Source of the DNA: Crocodylus rhombifer
Taxonomy: Eukaryota; Chordata; Crocodylia; Crocodylidae
Reading direction: 5' to 3'
Length of the DNA stretch: 64,000 nt
Assembly (NCBI GenBank): GCA_038503035.1
Contig: JAVSML010024345.1
Coordinates: forward strand, 258,392-322,391
In this document: positions 1-11,700 of the stretch, in pieces
Position numbering within the stretch: the first letter of the stretch is position 1
Layout: the number at the start of each line of letters is the position of its first letter
Made by a program: the position numbers and the translations under genes
Notes under the pieces: generated by a model
Database searches by the model: none
Seen by the model: the letters and a program-made list of their open reading frames with translations, nothing else
Told to the model about the DNA's origin: nothing

Positions 1-1395
1 GAGCAAGACCTCTCTGGACCTGTTAGTGATGCCCCTGTTGACGCATGACAGGGTGTGGTTGGCTCTGCCTATTGCTTCATCGCATTGGCGACTCATATTC
101 ATCCTGGAGTCAATCCTGACTCCAAGATCCCTCTTTGCCTCTGTGCTGCTGAGAGGGTCAGCCCCTAACCTATAACCATAATGCTGGTTCCCTCTCCCCA
201 GGTGCAGCACCCTGCACTTGTCCTTGTTGAACCGCATCCTGTTCAGATCCACCCACTTCTCCAACCTATCCAGGTCTGCCTGGATGCGGTCCCTGCCTGC
301 CATTGTATTCACTTTACCCCACAGCCTTGTACTCTCCACACCCTCGTCCAGGTTGCTAATGAAGATGTTGAACAGCACCGGCCCAAGGACCAAGCCCTGG
401 GGGACTCTGCTGCCCACACCCTCCCAGGTTGACATCGACCCATCCACCACCACCCTCTGGGTGCACCCCTGGAGCCAGTTTGCCACCCATGTGACTGTGC
501 ATTTGTCAATGCTGCAGTCCCTCAGCTTGCCCACCAGAATTGGGTGGGACACTGTGTCGAAGGCCTTCTGGAAGTCCAAGAAGATGACATCGACTTCCTC
601 CTCCTTTGTTTCCTGGTCATAGAAAGAGACCAGGTTAGTCAGGCAGGATCGGCCTTGCATGAACCCATGCTGGTTACCCCTCAACATCACTTCCCCTGCG
701 GGGCTTTCACAAATGTGGCCCTTGATAATTTTTTCAAAGACTTTCCCCAGGATAGAAGTGAGGCTGAGTGGCCTGTAGTTGCCAGGCTCTTCCTTCCTCC
801 CCTTCTTGAAAATAGGGACCACATTGGCCCTTTTCCAGTCCTCAGGGACTTGGCCGGAGCACCAGGAGTTCTTGAACAGCCGTGCCAATGGCTCCACAGT
901 GACACCAGTCAATTCCATCAGCACCCGTGGATGAAGGTCATCCGGGCCCGCTGACTTGGACACATCTAAGCCCTCCGGGTAATCCTTAACTGGGTCTGAA
1001 CTAACAGTCGGGGGGCTCGCATCCTTCCTGGGCCTCTCTACGCTATCACCCGAGAGCATCCCATTGTCAGCAGACAGGAACACGGAGGCAAAGGACTTGT
1101 TAAAGAGTTCTGCCTTCTCTTGCGCGTCTGTCACCAACTGCCCTGCCCTGCCCCCTAGGGGTCCATTGTTACCCAGAGACTTCTTCTTGCTACCTATATA
1201 CTTGAAAAAGGACTTTTTGTTATCCTTAATCCCAGAAGCTAATCTAAGCTCTAGTGTTGCTTTCACCTTCCTCACCAAATCCCTACAAGCTCTGGTCAGG
1301 GAGGTGTACTCCACCTTTGTCCCTGTCCCCTGCTTCCACCGCCAGTACACTTTTTTCTTTGCCCTCAGGCCATCCTGGATATCCACGCTCAACCA
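1..1395 (-). mobile_element. CR1 LINE fragment, ORF2 linker and reverse transcriptase region
   Basis: Read on the minus strand, the sequence encodes a decayed CR1 ORF2. From high to low coordinates one can follow the linker ahead of the RT ([14 protein letters not shown] near 1200), the SAGPDDLHPRVL block near 940, [15 protein letters not shown] near 830, and NIFISNLDEGVES followed by RLWGKVN near 340. Frameshifts and stops interrupt it throughout, so it is not functional. The 3' end lies outside the window to the left. The 5' end is truncated near 1395, where similarity stops. Family assignment rests on these translated motifs, which are typical of CR1 elements of birds and reptiles. Confidence 0.9.
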
Positions 1396-3314
1396 TGAAG
1401 GTTTTGAGAGCATCAGAGTTATGTGTGGCAAGAACACTTGAGTGCAGACTGAAGGAAGATTTTCAGCACTGGAAGGCAAGACAGGCACATGTTTTAGTGA
1501 AGGGTATTAGCTTTGAATACCTTTTCTGCTACCAATTCCTGTCACTGCCCTTGGAGAAAGAGCCAGGAAGGAATCCTATGATCAGGGGTTGAGCTGGAAA
1601 TCAGGAGTAAACTGAAGGGGAAGCTGGTGGAAAGGACTTAGAGGGAAATATTCTAGCATATGCCATCAATGAATATGAGATAGTAGGCTTGCTTTTGTTG
1701 GTTAAAGCTATGAGGAGCTAGGGAATCTGTTAATGGGATGGAGAAGAACTGAAAAGGGAGGTGATGAAAAGAAATTCACTCTTCATCGCTGCATTGAGAG
1801 GAAGTGTAGTTCAGTGATAGCATCAATGCAGGAGAGGGTACTGGAAATGTTGATGTCCTAATTCTATCTCTGCAACAAACTTGCAATGACATGGGGAGGT
1901 TGTTTAACACTTGATACTCATGGTGACACAAATAAATGAGATAATGTTGCAAAGCAGTTGAGAGGTTGTATGTATATTAAAAGATAAAAATGTCATAAAT
2001 AATGCTGAATCCTTTGCTGCAAACTGTTTACGTAAGTATGGATGACTATGGTCTTATACAGACATTCAGTTTCTCTTAGGAGAGTTGTTGCTCTCCCAGG
2101 AGAAACCGTAAGTGTACAGAGGCTTTTTCTTCCAGAGTAAAAATGGCCACACCAGGAGAAAAATAATGTGGGCACAAAGAGGGTTAAATCACTTCCCAAA
2201 GAATTTCTCCTTGGAGAGCAAATGTCTGTATGTGATGACAACATAGGCTGACCATGGGCCATCTGGGCTGGCTAATCAGGGTTATCCTATGCACAGCTAC
2301 CACTTATAGCTGGGCTGACTAAGGGAGACTTCAAAGCACACTGAGATGTGTGCACAGGTCCCCTCCCCTGGCTGCATGGTTTCAGCACTGCAAGCTCTCC
2401 ACTCTTCAAGGCCTCAGTATTTGGATGGCTGTACATATGGCTCTGAGTAAGTTTTTTTTAAACAGAAGAACAAATCTGAGAAATATTCCCAGATTATTTG
2501 AATGTGTACACACAGCCTATATCAGGCAGCATCCAAGTCATCACTCATCAGCAATAGCCTGAATTACCTAGTAGTACCAGGACAATTTCAGCAAGTTGAT
2601 AAGACTGGGACACTTTCTCCAATCATGTTTGTTCTGCAGATATAGGACTTCAAGCAAGCAAGTCAGGGTGTTGACTCCAAAGAGTGAATCTTGATTGTTT
2701 CTGAGACTTGTGTGTACTGGGTGCACTTCTGAGTAGCTCTCAGCATCATGGGAGGCAGGAAGCACAGTGAGACATATGTTGTTCCTTCTAGACTGCAAAT
2801 GTAGCCAAATGAAAGGCTCTGATTACAGTATACAGCCATTTTTTAATGTACATGAGACCTCAACTCTGTGGCACGGTTTGTTAAAATTCTTGGAGAGATC
2901 CAAGACCTGTCCCAAGCTTAGGGAAATGACACATTTATTCTAAACTGTGTGATAGAGCCATGTAGTAGCCCCCTGGAAACAGCCCTGTTGTGGCTTAGAA
3001 GTACTCAGAGAGCTGGTACTGTTTAATCAGGCACAATTTGCCCTTTCAATGGAACTGTGGCATCAAAAAAATCTCTTAACATAGTGTTGACTGCTGTGGT
3101 TATTTTGGTTTCTAGTCTGCATTTTTAATTTTTGCCAACATGTATGATTACTAGATAATGTTTAATAATGCATTTGATGATTATGAAGAATGAAAGTTTA
3201 TGGAAACATTCCTTGACATTTAAAAAGTACTTTGAATTTTAGTATTTTATCTATTATTTGTTAAAATGATCTCTTCTGAAAGTGACTTGAAAATTATTCT
3301 GCTCCATTCATTGA
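1396..3314. other. 3' flank of DUSP13A, no further gene seen
   Basis: AT-rich single-copy-looking sequence downstream of the phosphatase stop codon, including its 3' UTR. A stretch at about 1850-1975 weakly resembles an old MIR-type SINE, judged by a run like the MIR core followed by an AATAAATGAGATAATG tail, but I would not insist on it. No open frame with recognisable content. Confidence 0.5.
2934..2939 (-). promoter_or_regulatory. Candidate polyadenylation signal of DUSP13A
   Basis: On the minus strand this reads AATAAA, about 375 bases beyond the DUSP13A stop codon. It is the first canonical hexamer I noticed downstream of the gene. The position is plausible for a short 3' UTR, but no transcript evidence is available. 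Confidence 0.35.
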
Positions 3315-3514
3315 TCAGCAGCCTGTTTTTTGCTTTAGCTGAATGTCTAAATTTTTCAGTTGTTTCAAAAATCCTTGATTAGGTGAAATCCATCGATGTT
3401 CCTTCACTGTTTCAATGGCTTTGACCAATGAAAGCTGGTGTTTTATCATGAGGTAAGCCAGTACCAGAGTAGCTGACCTGCTCATTCCAACTGCACAATG
3501 CACCAAAATTTTTG
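3315..3514 (-). CDS. DUSP13A: DUSP13A coding exon 3 (catalytic P-loop and C terminus)
   Basis: Acceptor AG at 3516-3515 follows a pyrimidine-rich tract. The exon begins with two bases completing Ala127, encodes residues 128-192 and stops with TGA at 3317-3315. It carries HCAVGMSRS and the AYLM and [11 protein letters not shown] segments typical of the C-terminal helices of this fold. The protein ends KTGC. Confidence 0.93.
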
Positions 3515-6500
3515 CTGATAAAAGAAAAGGAAAAAAGTGACAGTTTTTGGAAGAGAAGCCATATGTCAGATAAAGTTTAAATTAAAGAGAAGCTCAACCC
3601 CCACCCCTCCCCAATACTCTGGACAAACCAATCCAGTTAAAAAGCTTTCATTTTAATCCTGGTATGTACATCCTATACTGTATTTACTCAAATTACATAT
3701 GCACCCTTCCTCCAAATTGTGGCACTTGTCTTAAGTGAGAAAGCTCATTTTCTGTCTGGAATAGAAGCAGCACATTTTGATGCCTGCTCCGCAAGAAGGA
3801 GCAGTGGCATTTTTATTCAGGCAGCTGAGGGATCCAAGTGACTTAATAGCTCTTGCTCTTCAGGTGTTAATGACTGTCTCTCCTTTTTGATGCTCCACTA
3901 ATCAAGCTAACCATTCTTTAGGCATTTTTGCTGTCTGCTAGCTACTCCTGGTCTCTTTACAGACCTGTATGGAGTCTGGGTACACCTGGAGGGTGTGCCC
4001 TGTCCTCCAGTGACAGTGGTGGTGGTCAGGCGAGGTGCTGAGGAAGGGGTCAGCTACTAGAGCGACTTCCTCCCCTCTCTATAAAGCTAGGCCAAAACCA
4101 AGGACTTAACGATGTACAATTTATTACAAGAATAAATACAGACACTTAATATAGAATATTTACAAGGCTTAACATATAATGCTATATATAGTATTCTACA
4201 ATTCACATATAATAACAAATATGAACCAAATAACTTATAACTTATGACCTGTACAACACAATTAACACATAGGGATATTAACCTATATAACCCAAGTCAA
4301 TTAACGATAATATTTCTTTAAACCTTTACAAATAACAATACCAGTACAGGGAAACCCTCGCTATTTGTGAACTCTGGATTCACGGATTCAAATATTCGTG
4401 GGGGAGGGCAGAGCTGGGAGGCAGGTGGAGAATGAGTGCTGGGGACGTGGAGGGAGGCAATGGTATCTTCTCCACCAGAGGCAGCTGCGGCGGTGCTCAG
4501 GGGGAAGGGGGTGGTCCCCAGGCACTGCGGGGCTCTCTTAGTTAAAGGTGGAGCCGCACTGTGGGGCTCTGGTCACTTGACCTGGGCCAGGGCTAATGTG
4601 AGCAGCCATGAGCTGCTTCCAAGGCGATTCTCCATGTGCCGACCTGTGCTTCTAATGCCTGAGCAGCCTTGAGCTGTTCCCAGGGCCAGGTCTTTGTGTG
4701 CCGATCTGCACACCGACTGCCCTTGCTGGGTTTACAGGCTCAAGCCACCTCAAGTGGCTCCTAGAGCCTAATCCCCATGCACTAATTCGCACCCCACTGA
4801 AGCTCAAGCAGGGTCCCAAGGATGGCCGTCTCCAGAGCTCTTCTCTCCTCACTGTTCCTCGTCATCTCCCCAGTGACCCAAACACACTCCCCTTTTATAC
4901 TCTTCAGGGGCTTCCCCCACTCAAGTTCTCTGGATCTGGCTGCTGCAGTTCGGACTGAGGTGCAGCTGCTCCTTGCCAGCTCCGTTCGGGAAAGGGTGGG
5001 GCATTGCTTCCCTTGTGCTGCCTCTGGATTGGTGGGTGGGCTCCGCCAATCAAACAGCAGACCCTTGAGCCTGGGACTCAACCCAAGCCCTGAAAAGGTA
5101 AGCCTACTACACATAGATTGTTTTTAGCTCTTTTTAAAATGGTAGAGCCACCCCTGGAGACCAGCCTTCAGCAGTATCTAGGGTTGCAGCTTTTGGTTAA
5201 ATAGTAAAAGTAGGATGAGTGATCTGAATATTAGACTCTATTCCTGTTCTGTGCAAAACTCTGGAAAACTCTTCATTCTGCTTTCACAAAAATAAGGTCC
5301 ACGTCTTATTTGGGAGGAGTGTGTCACGTGAGAAAATATGGTAACTTGCTAGAAACATGGAGTCCAATTATGCAACATTTACTCACATGAATAATAATTA
5401 TCAGTTTGAGAAGTCGTATCAGGATCGAACCTGAACTTAGCTACACTTGTATAAATCAAGGAAAAAAGACAAGGGGGCAATTAAACTACATTGATCTGAA
5501 TGGGGGGAGAACCAGGACATTGACTTCAGAGGGGCTACCCAGAAGAATTGGGGTTGTAGAAGTGGGCATAGAAGGATGGTACAAACATTAATCAGCAAGA
5601 CAAATAGGAGTGTTATTTCTGTGCAACAGTTTGCCTTGATGTACAGTCCTTCTTTTTGGGGAATAGCACCTCAGATTGCAGTAGTTATCTCCAGTCACTA
5701 GAGAACTACCAATTTATATCAGCTAGGGTATGGCCGTCTGTGCCATTAGATAATTATTACTTTCTTTTAGTATAGTAGTGACTAGAGGTACAGTGCAAAG
5801 GGTTCTTCATTATTCTTTGTATAATGCACTAAAGCTACACATATTTTTCAATGTCAAATTCTGCTGTCCTCCCTTATGCAAGAAGTAAGGCATTCTTTTG
5901 CAATGAATAAGCTTTTTCACATGAGTAAGGGTTGCAGGATCAGGACTTAGTCCCTTTACACATATACCATTATTTTTAAAAAGTATTTTTTTTAAACATA
6001 TGCAAAGGTATCAAAAGGTTTGGCCTGCCAAGGCTGCTTGTGAGCTCTAATAAAATAAACAAATTAACTGAAATGGGCTTGCCAGAGAATTTGCTTTAGA
6101 TAATTTAGTACCAACCATTATGGTGAGGTTGCTTACTTCTTCCAAGATGTTGTTGCATGAAGTAGTTATAGCAGTGATTTAGCTCAGCTGGTTGGAGAAT
6201 AGTACAAATAACACTAGGGTTGCAGGTTCAATTTGTGATTGGACTTAAGTGGTCTCTTGAAATCCCTTTCAGCCTTACTAATCTATGAATTCTAATAGAA
6301 TCATGGACAATGCCATACTTAGTTCATGCCTGTGAGCTTTCCACACAGAAAAATGAATAACATCCAAAGGGGCTCAGGCCAAGCCAGTGCTTAAGAACAG
6401 ATTTAAAATAAAGTAAGGGTGGACTAATTCTGTAACTCTCTTTTCAGACTATGTTGCCTTTATGCTCTCCCTTGTTCTTTATTTACCTAATCATAAAGCA

Positions 6501-8694
6501 TAATTTCTCCATAATTATAATTGCTCTCCATAATTGCTCTTCAGGAATTATTGGTGTTCATTCTTCTATTATTAGTATCCATTTTAGATATTTGGATTTT
6601 TGCTCTTTTTACTCAGGCTTACTTTCTAAATGTTTTGGCTTTATTTAGTCTCCTTTATTTTCTGCCTCTCAATTTCTCTGGACCCTTGCTCTTATATCTT
6701 AGTTCTGTGGGTTCTTGTATGTGTGTATCTATATTCCTGAGCCAATGATTTCTTAGGGTGATATCTTTTATTGGACCAAGTATATACAGCAAAATCTGAG
6801 TTAACTGCCACCTTACAAGCCGGCGTGCTGTTAACAGGCATGCCGACAAGCAAGGGCTTGTAAGGGCAAAGATGCTTGTTCAGGCCACTTAGTTATCAGG
6901 CATATTTTGTTATCCGGCTCTCTCCATTCCCTGTGGGTGCCGGATAACAAAGCTTTTATTGTAGATGGGATAAAGTTCAACAGGCTTTCAAATGGAAGGA
7001 CCTGACAAAGAAGGCCGTGCATTCAAAAACTTGTCCAACTTTATCCCCACTACATACTTGGTCCAATAAAAGAAATCACCTTAAGAAATTGTTCACTATA
7101 TGCCTGAACACAGATTCTGTTTATCCTTAAACATTGGGACAAGTGTTTAGCAGGTAACCAAGACTGGATCCAGATGTTCAGGCACATGTGGTTTGTGGTG
7201 CCACAAATCTTACACTTGGCACGTTAAAGTGTGCCCCGCACTGCAAATTTGCTATGTAGGAGCAAAATTTGCTACCTGAAAATCCCAGTTGCAAAAAAAA
7301 AAAAAAAAAAAAATAACTCTGTGAAAAAAAAAGTGATGTGGTGCACACTACAGAGGCTCAGTCCTTCTGGGGAACACTTCGGCTGCCAGCCAGAGCATCT
7401 TCCCTCCTTTGCTTTCACCCCAGCTCCTCTGGCATGCTGGGAGTCAGGAGGAACAGGGAAAAGCATTTTCCTGAAGTGGAACCTTTTGCCCTAGACCAAT
7501 CCCTGGGCCATGGCCCCAGGCTGGGCCGTGGCAGGTTGGCTGCTGGACTGGAAGTGGCTGCAGACTGGCAAACTGTGGCCTCCCCGCACCACAGCCAGGT
7601 GGAAAGGCTGCAGCTCCTTCTGCAGGGCCTGTGCAGGATTTGGCCCACACCCCTACTGGCAGAGTGGGGATATCCTTACCTGTCTTCTGGCCAGAAATCC
7701 TGGCTGTGGTTGGCTGCGACTGCTGGGCTGTGGTTTGCCAAGCTGTGGCATAAAAACTTTGGGAACCCCTCACCTAGACCAAAGCGCACATGCAGGGGCA
7801 TGTGCAGTGGTGAAAAGCAGCTGTACAAATTTGTGCCACTACTTTTTTGTTGCTGCAAGTGCACATTTCTCCATGTGGGGATGCATCTTAGGAGTGTACA
7901 TATATCCCCTTTCAAATATGGATCATTCTGCCAAAGTAATATGTAATTTAACATCTAAAAGTGATCATCAATAAATCCGTACCTCCAGGTGTGTTCAAGG
8001 CTTTATGTATAAATTCTGCTGCAGATGAAAAATATTGGCTAATATTGAAGTGTGGAAGGTCATAGGCTGGTACACCATAGTAGTCAATAGTAGTGCCATA
8101 AAAGTCATGTCCTCCTTCGCAGAACATTGTACCATGGGCAGCATTTAGAACATGAGTGATTCCCATCTTCCATAAACCAAACCTGTTGTGAGCTGTAACT
8201 CTATGAAAAAAACAAACAAAGTATCAAAGAGATATTGGCAGAGTAGGAAAAGTTGTCTCATTTGTGTTTACTCTTTTTTATGTGGCATGTAATTATAATG
8301 AATTGTTTCTTGGGACTGCATTATAATTAATGATCCCAGGAAGAATTTTACCTAAAACTGATTTTAGGGCCTGCAGTAAATGTTAAAATGTTCATAAGAT
8401 AAAGAACAAAGTTGCTAAATGCATCACTTGTTAATAAGAAATAGGAATACAAGAAATGGATCCGGTTGAAAGAGGCAAAAAATACAGCCCTGCTGTTAAA
8501 GTTTACTGAGCCATTCAATAAAGTTATACTTACAAGTCCCCTAAAAAGAGGTCAGGCCATACTTCATCAACATGGTTACAAGAAGGACGCCCAGTATTCA
8601 AAAGCTTCTTTATGTCTTCAATAGTTGGAACCTCAGCCACGCACATGCCAGAACCTTCAGGCTCCTTTGAAAGAAACACAGCTGCTTCAGCCAT
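3315..8694 (-). CDS. DUSP13A: Dual-specificity phosphatase 13A (MDSP-like), complete three-exon CDS
   Basis: Joining 8694-8534, 8200-7983 and 3514-3315 on the minus strand gives 192 codons plus stop. All junctions are GT-AG and keep frame. The protein is a small atypical dual-specificity phosphatase, which dephosphorylates phospho-Tyr and phospho-Ser/Thr. Seen in the sequence: an N-terminal segment (residues 1-40), [13 protein letters not shown] (41-53), the ITHVLNAAH strand (68-76), the likely general acid D101 in VPAYDLP, and the P-loop HCAVGMSRS at 132-140 with nucleophile C133 and R139. The acid-to-Cys spacing of 32 equals that of VHR-type enzymes. The MAE start and the FYG...GVPAYDLP region match mammalian DUSP13A (about 188 aa) better than DUSP13B. 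In mammals DUSP13A is mainly a muscle protein (established knowledge). It is transcribed divergently from SAMD8, consistent with conserved synteny. DUSP13B and DUSP29 would be expected to the left, outside the window. Confidence 0.92.
3678..5341. mobile_element. Mariner-like element with degenerate terminal inverted repeats in DUSP13A intron 2
   Basis: The left end (CTGTATTTACTCAAATTAC) and the reverse complement of the right end (CCATATTTTCTCACGTGAC) agree at about 10 of the first 13 positions. Looser similarity continues for some 50 bases, including GCACCCTTCCTCC against ACACTCCTCCC. TA dinucleotides flank both ends (3676-3677 and 5342-5343), as expected for Tc1/mariner insertions. The same end sequence recurs at 14415. 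The interior holds unrelated GC-rich sequence at 4380-5100, possibly a later insertion, and no transposase frame. Confidence 0.45.
4110..4335. other. AT-rich intronic segment
   Basis: A markedly AT-rich stretch with repeated TTACAA, ATATA and CAATTAA motifs. It lies inside the putative mariner-like insertion, between a GC-rich block on its right and ordinary intron-like sequence on its left. No coding potential. It may be the terminus of a further nested element. Confidence 0.4.
5342..6169. other. DUSP13A intron 2 sequence, nothing recognised
   Basis: AT-rich intron without a convincing repeat or conserved exon. Open frames are short and unlike known proteins. Confidence 0.5.
6170..6298 (+). 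mobile_element. tRNA-derived SINE with a CR1-like 3' tail
   Basis: The head contains TTAGCTCAGCTGGTTGGAG, a tRNA D-arm with a polymerase III A box. About 35 bases later comes GGTTGCAGGTTCAATTTGTG, a B-box-like T arm. The tail (AATCCCTTTCAGCCTTACTA then ATCTATGAATTCTAATAG) resembles the CR1 3' terminus. This head-tail combination is the design of the reptilian Cry I-type SINEs, which are mobilised by CR1 machinery (established knowledge). It is degenerate and intronic. Confidence 0.65.
6750..7086. repeat. Inverted-repeat element with 37-base arms
   Basis: TTCTTAGGGTGATATCTTTT and the bases after it up to 6786 are almost perfectly inverted at 7050-7086, reading TTCTTAAGGTGATTTCTTTT on the minus strand and ending at TTGGACCAAGTAT. 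The arms enclose about 260 bases that include KTTATCCGG-type subterminal motifs (GTTATCCGGC at 6909, GCCGGATAAC at 6940) of a second, inner inverted pair. The arm phrase CTTTTATTGGACCAA also belongs to the repeat family seen at 22027 and 49143. Confidence 0.6.
7293..7313 (+). repeat. Poly(A) tract, 21 A
   Basis: An uninterrupted run of 21 A in intron 2 of DUSP13A, followed by CTCTGTG and a second run of A. It could be a retroposon tail, but no body was identified upstream. Confidence 0.8.
7320..7790. repeat. GC-rich probable hAT-type MITE fragment
   Basis: Base composition rises sharply between the poly(A) run and 7790. The right edge (CTTTGGGAACCCCTCACC near 7760) is the kind of AGGGGTTCCCAAA terminus seen in reptilian hAT MITEs. 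No matching left terminus was found. The long frames here (202 and 154 codons) have no recognisable protein content and reflect the GC content. Confidence 0.4.
7983..8200 (-). CDS. DUSP13A: DUSP13A coding exon 2
   Basis: The exon is 218 bases with acceptor AG at 8202-8201 and donor GT at 7982-7981. Its first base completes codon 54, then it encodes residues 55-126 and ends with the first base of Ala127. It encodes [18 protein letters not shown] and the [14 protein letters not shown] segment before the P-loop, including the putative general acid D101. Confidence 0.93.
8534..8694 (-). CDS. DUSP13A: DUSP13A coding exon 1 with start codon
   Basis: ATG at 8694-8692 opens 53 full codons plus two bases before the donor GT at 8533-8532 (TTGTAAGT). 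The protein starts [14 protein letters not shown] and ends [11 protein letters not shown]. The start was chosen because it aligns with the MAE start of mammalian DUSP13A and is the first ATG in frame after the last upstream stop. A noncoding 5' exon further upstream is possible but not visible. Confidence 0.9.
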
Positions 8695-8944
8695 TGTTAT
8701 TCAAACAAAAGCAGTGCTTTCCAAAATCCAGGAGACTGAATAACCAATGCCTTGTTTACTTCAGTGTTTTCAACAATCCGAGGTGTCATTTTTAATTCAT
8801 GGGGACTGGTGGCAACAGGTGCTGGTCAGCAGCTGGCATGGAGCCAATTAAACACACTGTAGAAGAACTGCTGTTGCACTCACTTAGGAAAGAAAGTCAT
8901 TGAATGAACTCTGACATGACAAGGCAAAGCTTAATCACTAAAGG

Positions 8945-9058
8945 AGCACTGAAATCAGCAAAATTGTTTTATGCAATTTATGCGAATCACTGAATCGAAT
9001 CACTGTTCCCCAAATTGGCTGAATCCGAAGCAAATACTAGCTGCTTCGCACAGGCCTA
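8945..9058 (-). mobile_element. Terminal remnant of the AGGGCTGTGCGAA hAT family
   Basis: The right part reads GCTTCGCACAGGCCTAATAG, preceded by a GAATCGAATCAC, GGCTGAATCCGAAGC block. This is the terminus and subterminal sequence also found in the copies at 34166, 40531 and 59424. Only one end is present; the other side fades near 8945. Confidence 0.55.
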
Positions 9059-11280
9059 ATAGTTAAGTCAAGGAGAATACTAAGCATGAATCTCAACCTG
9101 CTGATGAACCTCTCTCAAATGCTGTGGAAGCCCAGAAGCTCCCTAAAGTCCTAATAAGTTTGCTGAGTCCTAGATGCCTCTTTCTTAAGTTAACACATTA
9201 AGAAGACTTAGTGGTAGAGAGTGATCCTCTCACTTTATTTTTTTCAGGTGAAATTATTTACTTGAAAAAATGCAACTCAGATGCAGATGCTGTCTCCAAA
9301 CCCTAACAACAATAGCAATGGCACTATATTCAACCTTATGTACATGTTTGGTTCCTTGCCTGCAGTGTACCATGATTTCCCCAGATATATCTGTGATTAA
9401 GCACAATCAGATCTTAGACAATGAGCTAGGAACATGCATTTAGAAAGATCTATCCATGCTTTAACCATAATAAAAGGCCTGATGAAGAATAACCACAAAC
9501 CTGCTAGTCACAGATAGAAAGAACACAAAGGATAGTACAAATGCAACTACAATAAAACAATAGCTACTTCAAGGTGTTCCAAAGACATAGTAACCATGAG
9601 AACAGATATCAAGTGAATTATGATGTCATGGTGTGCCGCCCATGCTTTGAAGTGTCTTACTGGATGAAACTACTGACTTTTCATCTTGGGCAATGATCCT
9701 CAAACCACAGCAGGCACAGGAAATTGCTCAGACACAGGAAATAAAGTTAAACCTAAGGTTGATGGGGAGAGAACAGTATGATGTTGCCTGCTTGGTGTTT
9801 TTGCCCAGGGGTCAGTGAAACTTGGGACCACTGATATAAGGGATACAATCTATAGCCATATGTTTTGTACTTTTTCATTCTGATTATAGCTTTCATAATT
9901 AATGCTGTTTACCACATTTCTGCATGACCAGTTGTTTTCATTGAAGAGCAGCCAAGGAATGAAATGGGTACAAAGTGTTTTGTTTATGCCACTTCCACAA
10001 TACTTTCAATGGTGCTGCTGAGAAGCACATGCCAAACCTAGGAAGGGGGCAGTACAGCTACCCGGAAGGTATTCCACTCTGCTGACTCTCAAGATTTCTG
10101 TCTCTGGAGTACTTGAACGTGGCTCATTTCTGGGTTTGGTGAGTAGGAAGAGGTGAAATTTACCATCAAGTGGATGCTTGAATATTTACTGTTGTAATGC
10201 CTATTGGGCTAGATTGTTTTCTTACAATCCCTCTTAGGGAGAGGCAGTGATTTACTGAATATTTACATTATGATATTGTAACAGAGAGGAAAATAAGAAA
10301 AAAACTGTGCTTAGGCAATCGAGAGTGGGGCTAGCTATAAAGAAATAGACAGCCAGAGCCCATAAATGGGAAGTGCCTATTGCTATGCTAGTTGCACAGC
10401 AATTGTACAATAGTAGAGAAACCTGGGGAAGTAGCAATAAACATACTGCAATATTAGGAGATTCCTCGCATTACTACAAAACAGTCTTGTTTTGGAAACA
10501 AGGCAAGACAACTGCTAGGTCTGCTGCTATAGGCTACCCTGAAGGCAAGTAAGCAAAGTTCATTAGAGGGCACCTGCAGATGGCCCAGGGAGTTGCCTGA
10601 CTAGAAAGGGGCCGGGCTTGGATGGCATATAAACCCAGACCAGAGCTAGGGCAGTCAGTCTGTTCATGAAGCTCTGCAGTAAGATGCCTGCTGATGAGAG
10701 ACCGACCTGAGATCCTGTTCTCCCTGAAAGATGTCAGCAAGGAGCTGAGGGGTGGAAGAGGATTAGATTCAGTATGGAGGGGGATTTCAGAAAATAGCCA
10801 GTGTGCTTAGAGAAATAAGTTGTAGCCACTGCACTTAGGTTTGGGGTTTAAATTTTAACTGGTAGACCAGTTTTGGGACTATAGAGAAGGTCAGGAGGTC
10901 CCAGTAGTGCCAGAAATGCACATGAGGGTTGATCCTGCTGGTGGGCAGGGTAAGTGGTTGTAAAGCAACTGAGAAGGGCCAAGCCAGGGGCCCTCAACCT
11001 AGAGGGGGCCAGAGACAAGGTACCAGGGCCCACAGCCCAGAGTGGACTGGAGATGAGGATCCAGGACCCACTGAACTGGTTGATTGTTACACTTGTGAGG
11101 CACAGGCACAGCTACAAGAGAGGATGGAGGTCCTGATTAGCACATAAAGCAATGAGTGCCCTTGAGGTGGCACATGTGGACCAAGAGGGCCCACCTAGTG
11201 GGAAAGCTTGATTGAGACTGGTGGGGTCTGAGAGGGATCCATGGATACAGGGAGCAGTGTTCAGAAGCAGGACAAGTGGA
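9059..11280. other. Intergenic sequence, nothing recognised
   Basis: Unique-looking AT-rich sequence upstream of DUSP13A exon 1 and short of a GC-rich block. No conserved exon or repeat family stood out on either strand. The DUSP13A promoter should lie in the first part, but there is no CpG island or clear TATA box. Confidence 0.5.
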
Positions 11281-11700
11281 TGGGGACAGCGACAGTACAG
11301 GGACATGCAGGGATGGGATCATGGCTCTGCCCTGCACTCTAACTGCCCTGCAATCCTAGCCCCCACCCTGCCCTCCCGCCCACCCATCCTGCTCCTGGAC
11401 GCCACCCCCCACCCTCCCATGGCCCCATTTCATCCACCCAACTAAGCGTGCCCTGCCTGCAGGGGCTGGTCTCCATGGAGATATTGCCCACCTGCTCCAT
11501 CTGGTGCCACTGGGTGAGTGTGGGGCAGATGGGCCTGAGCCAGATAGGATCAGTTGCCCCCCCCCCCCTCCACCAAGGCAGGGTCAGCAAACTCCCCTCC
11601 TGTGCTAGGTTGGGTCAGCACTACCCCTCTACGTCCTCCCAACCCACAATGGCTCACCAAAACCTCCAGCCCAAATAACTGCCCACCCCTGATCTACAAG
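11281..11700. repeat. GC-rich repeat block with a hAT-like right terminus
   Basis: A CCACCC/CCTGCC-rich stretch with a C run at 11561-11571. It ends AACTGCCCACCCCTG near 11690, the same terminus as the short hAT MITEs at 35838, 36145 and 58298. The left end could not be placed. Coding frames here are compositional. Confidence 0.45.

Noticed and set aside
6170..6240. Possible tRNA gene
   Set aside because: Only the A and B box regions resemble a tRNA, no cloverleaf closes, and a CR1-like tail follows, so it is a SINE.
7338..7946. 202-codon plus-strand frame
   Set aside because: Compositional frame in a GC-rich repeat in DUSP13A intron 2, with no recognisable motifs.
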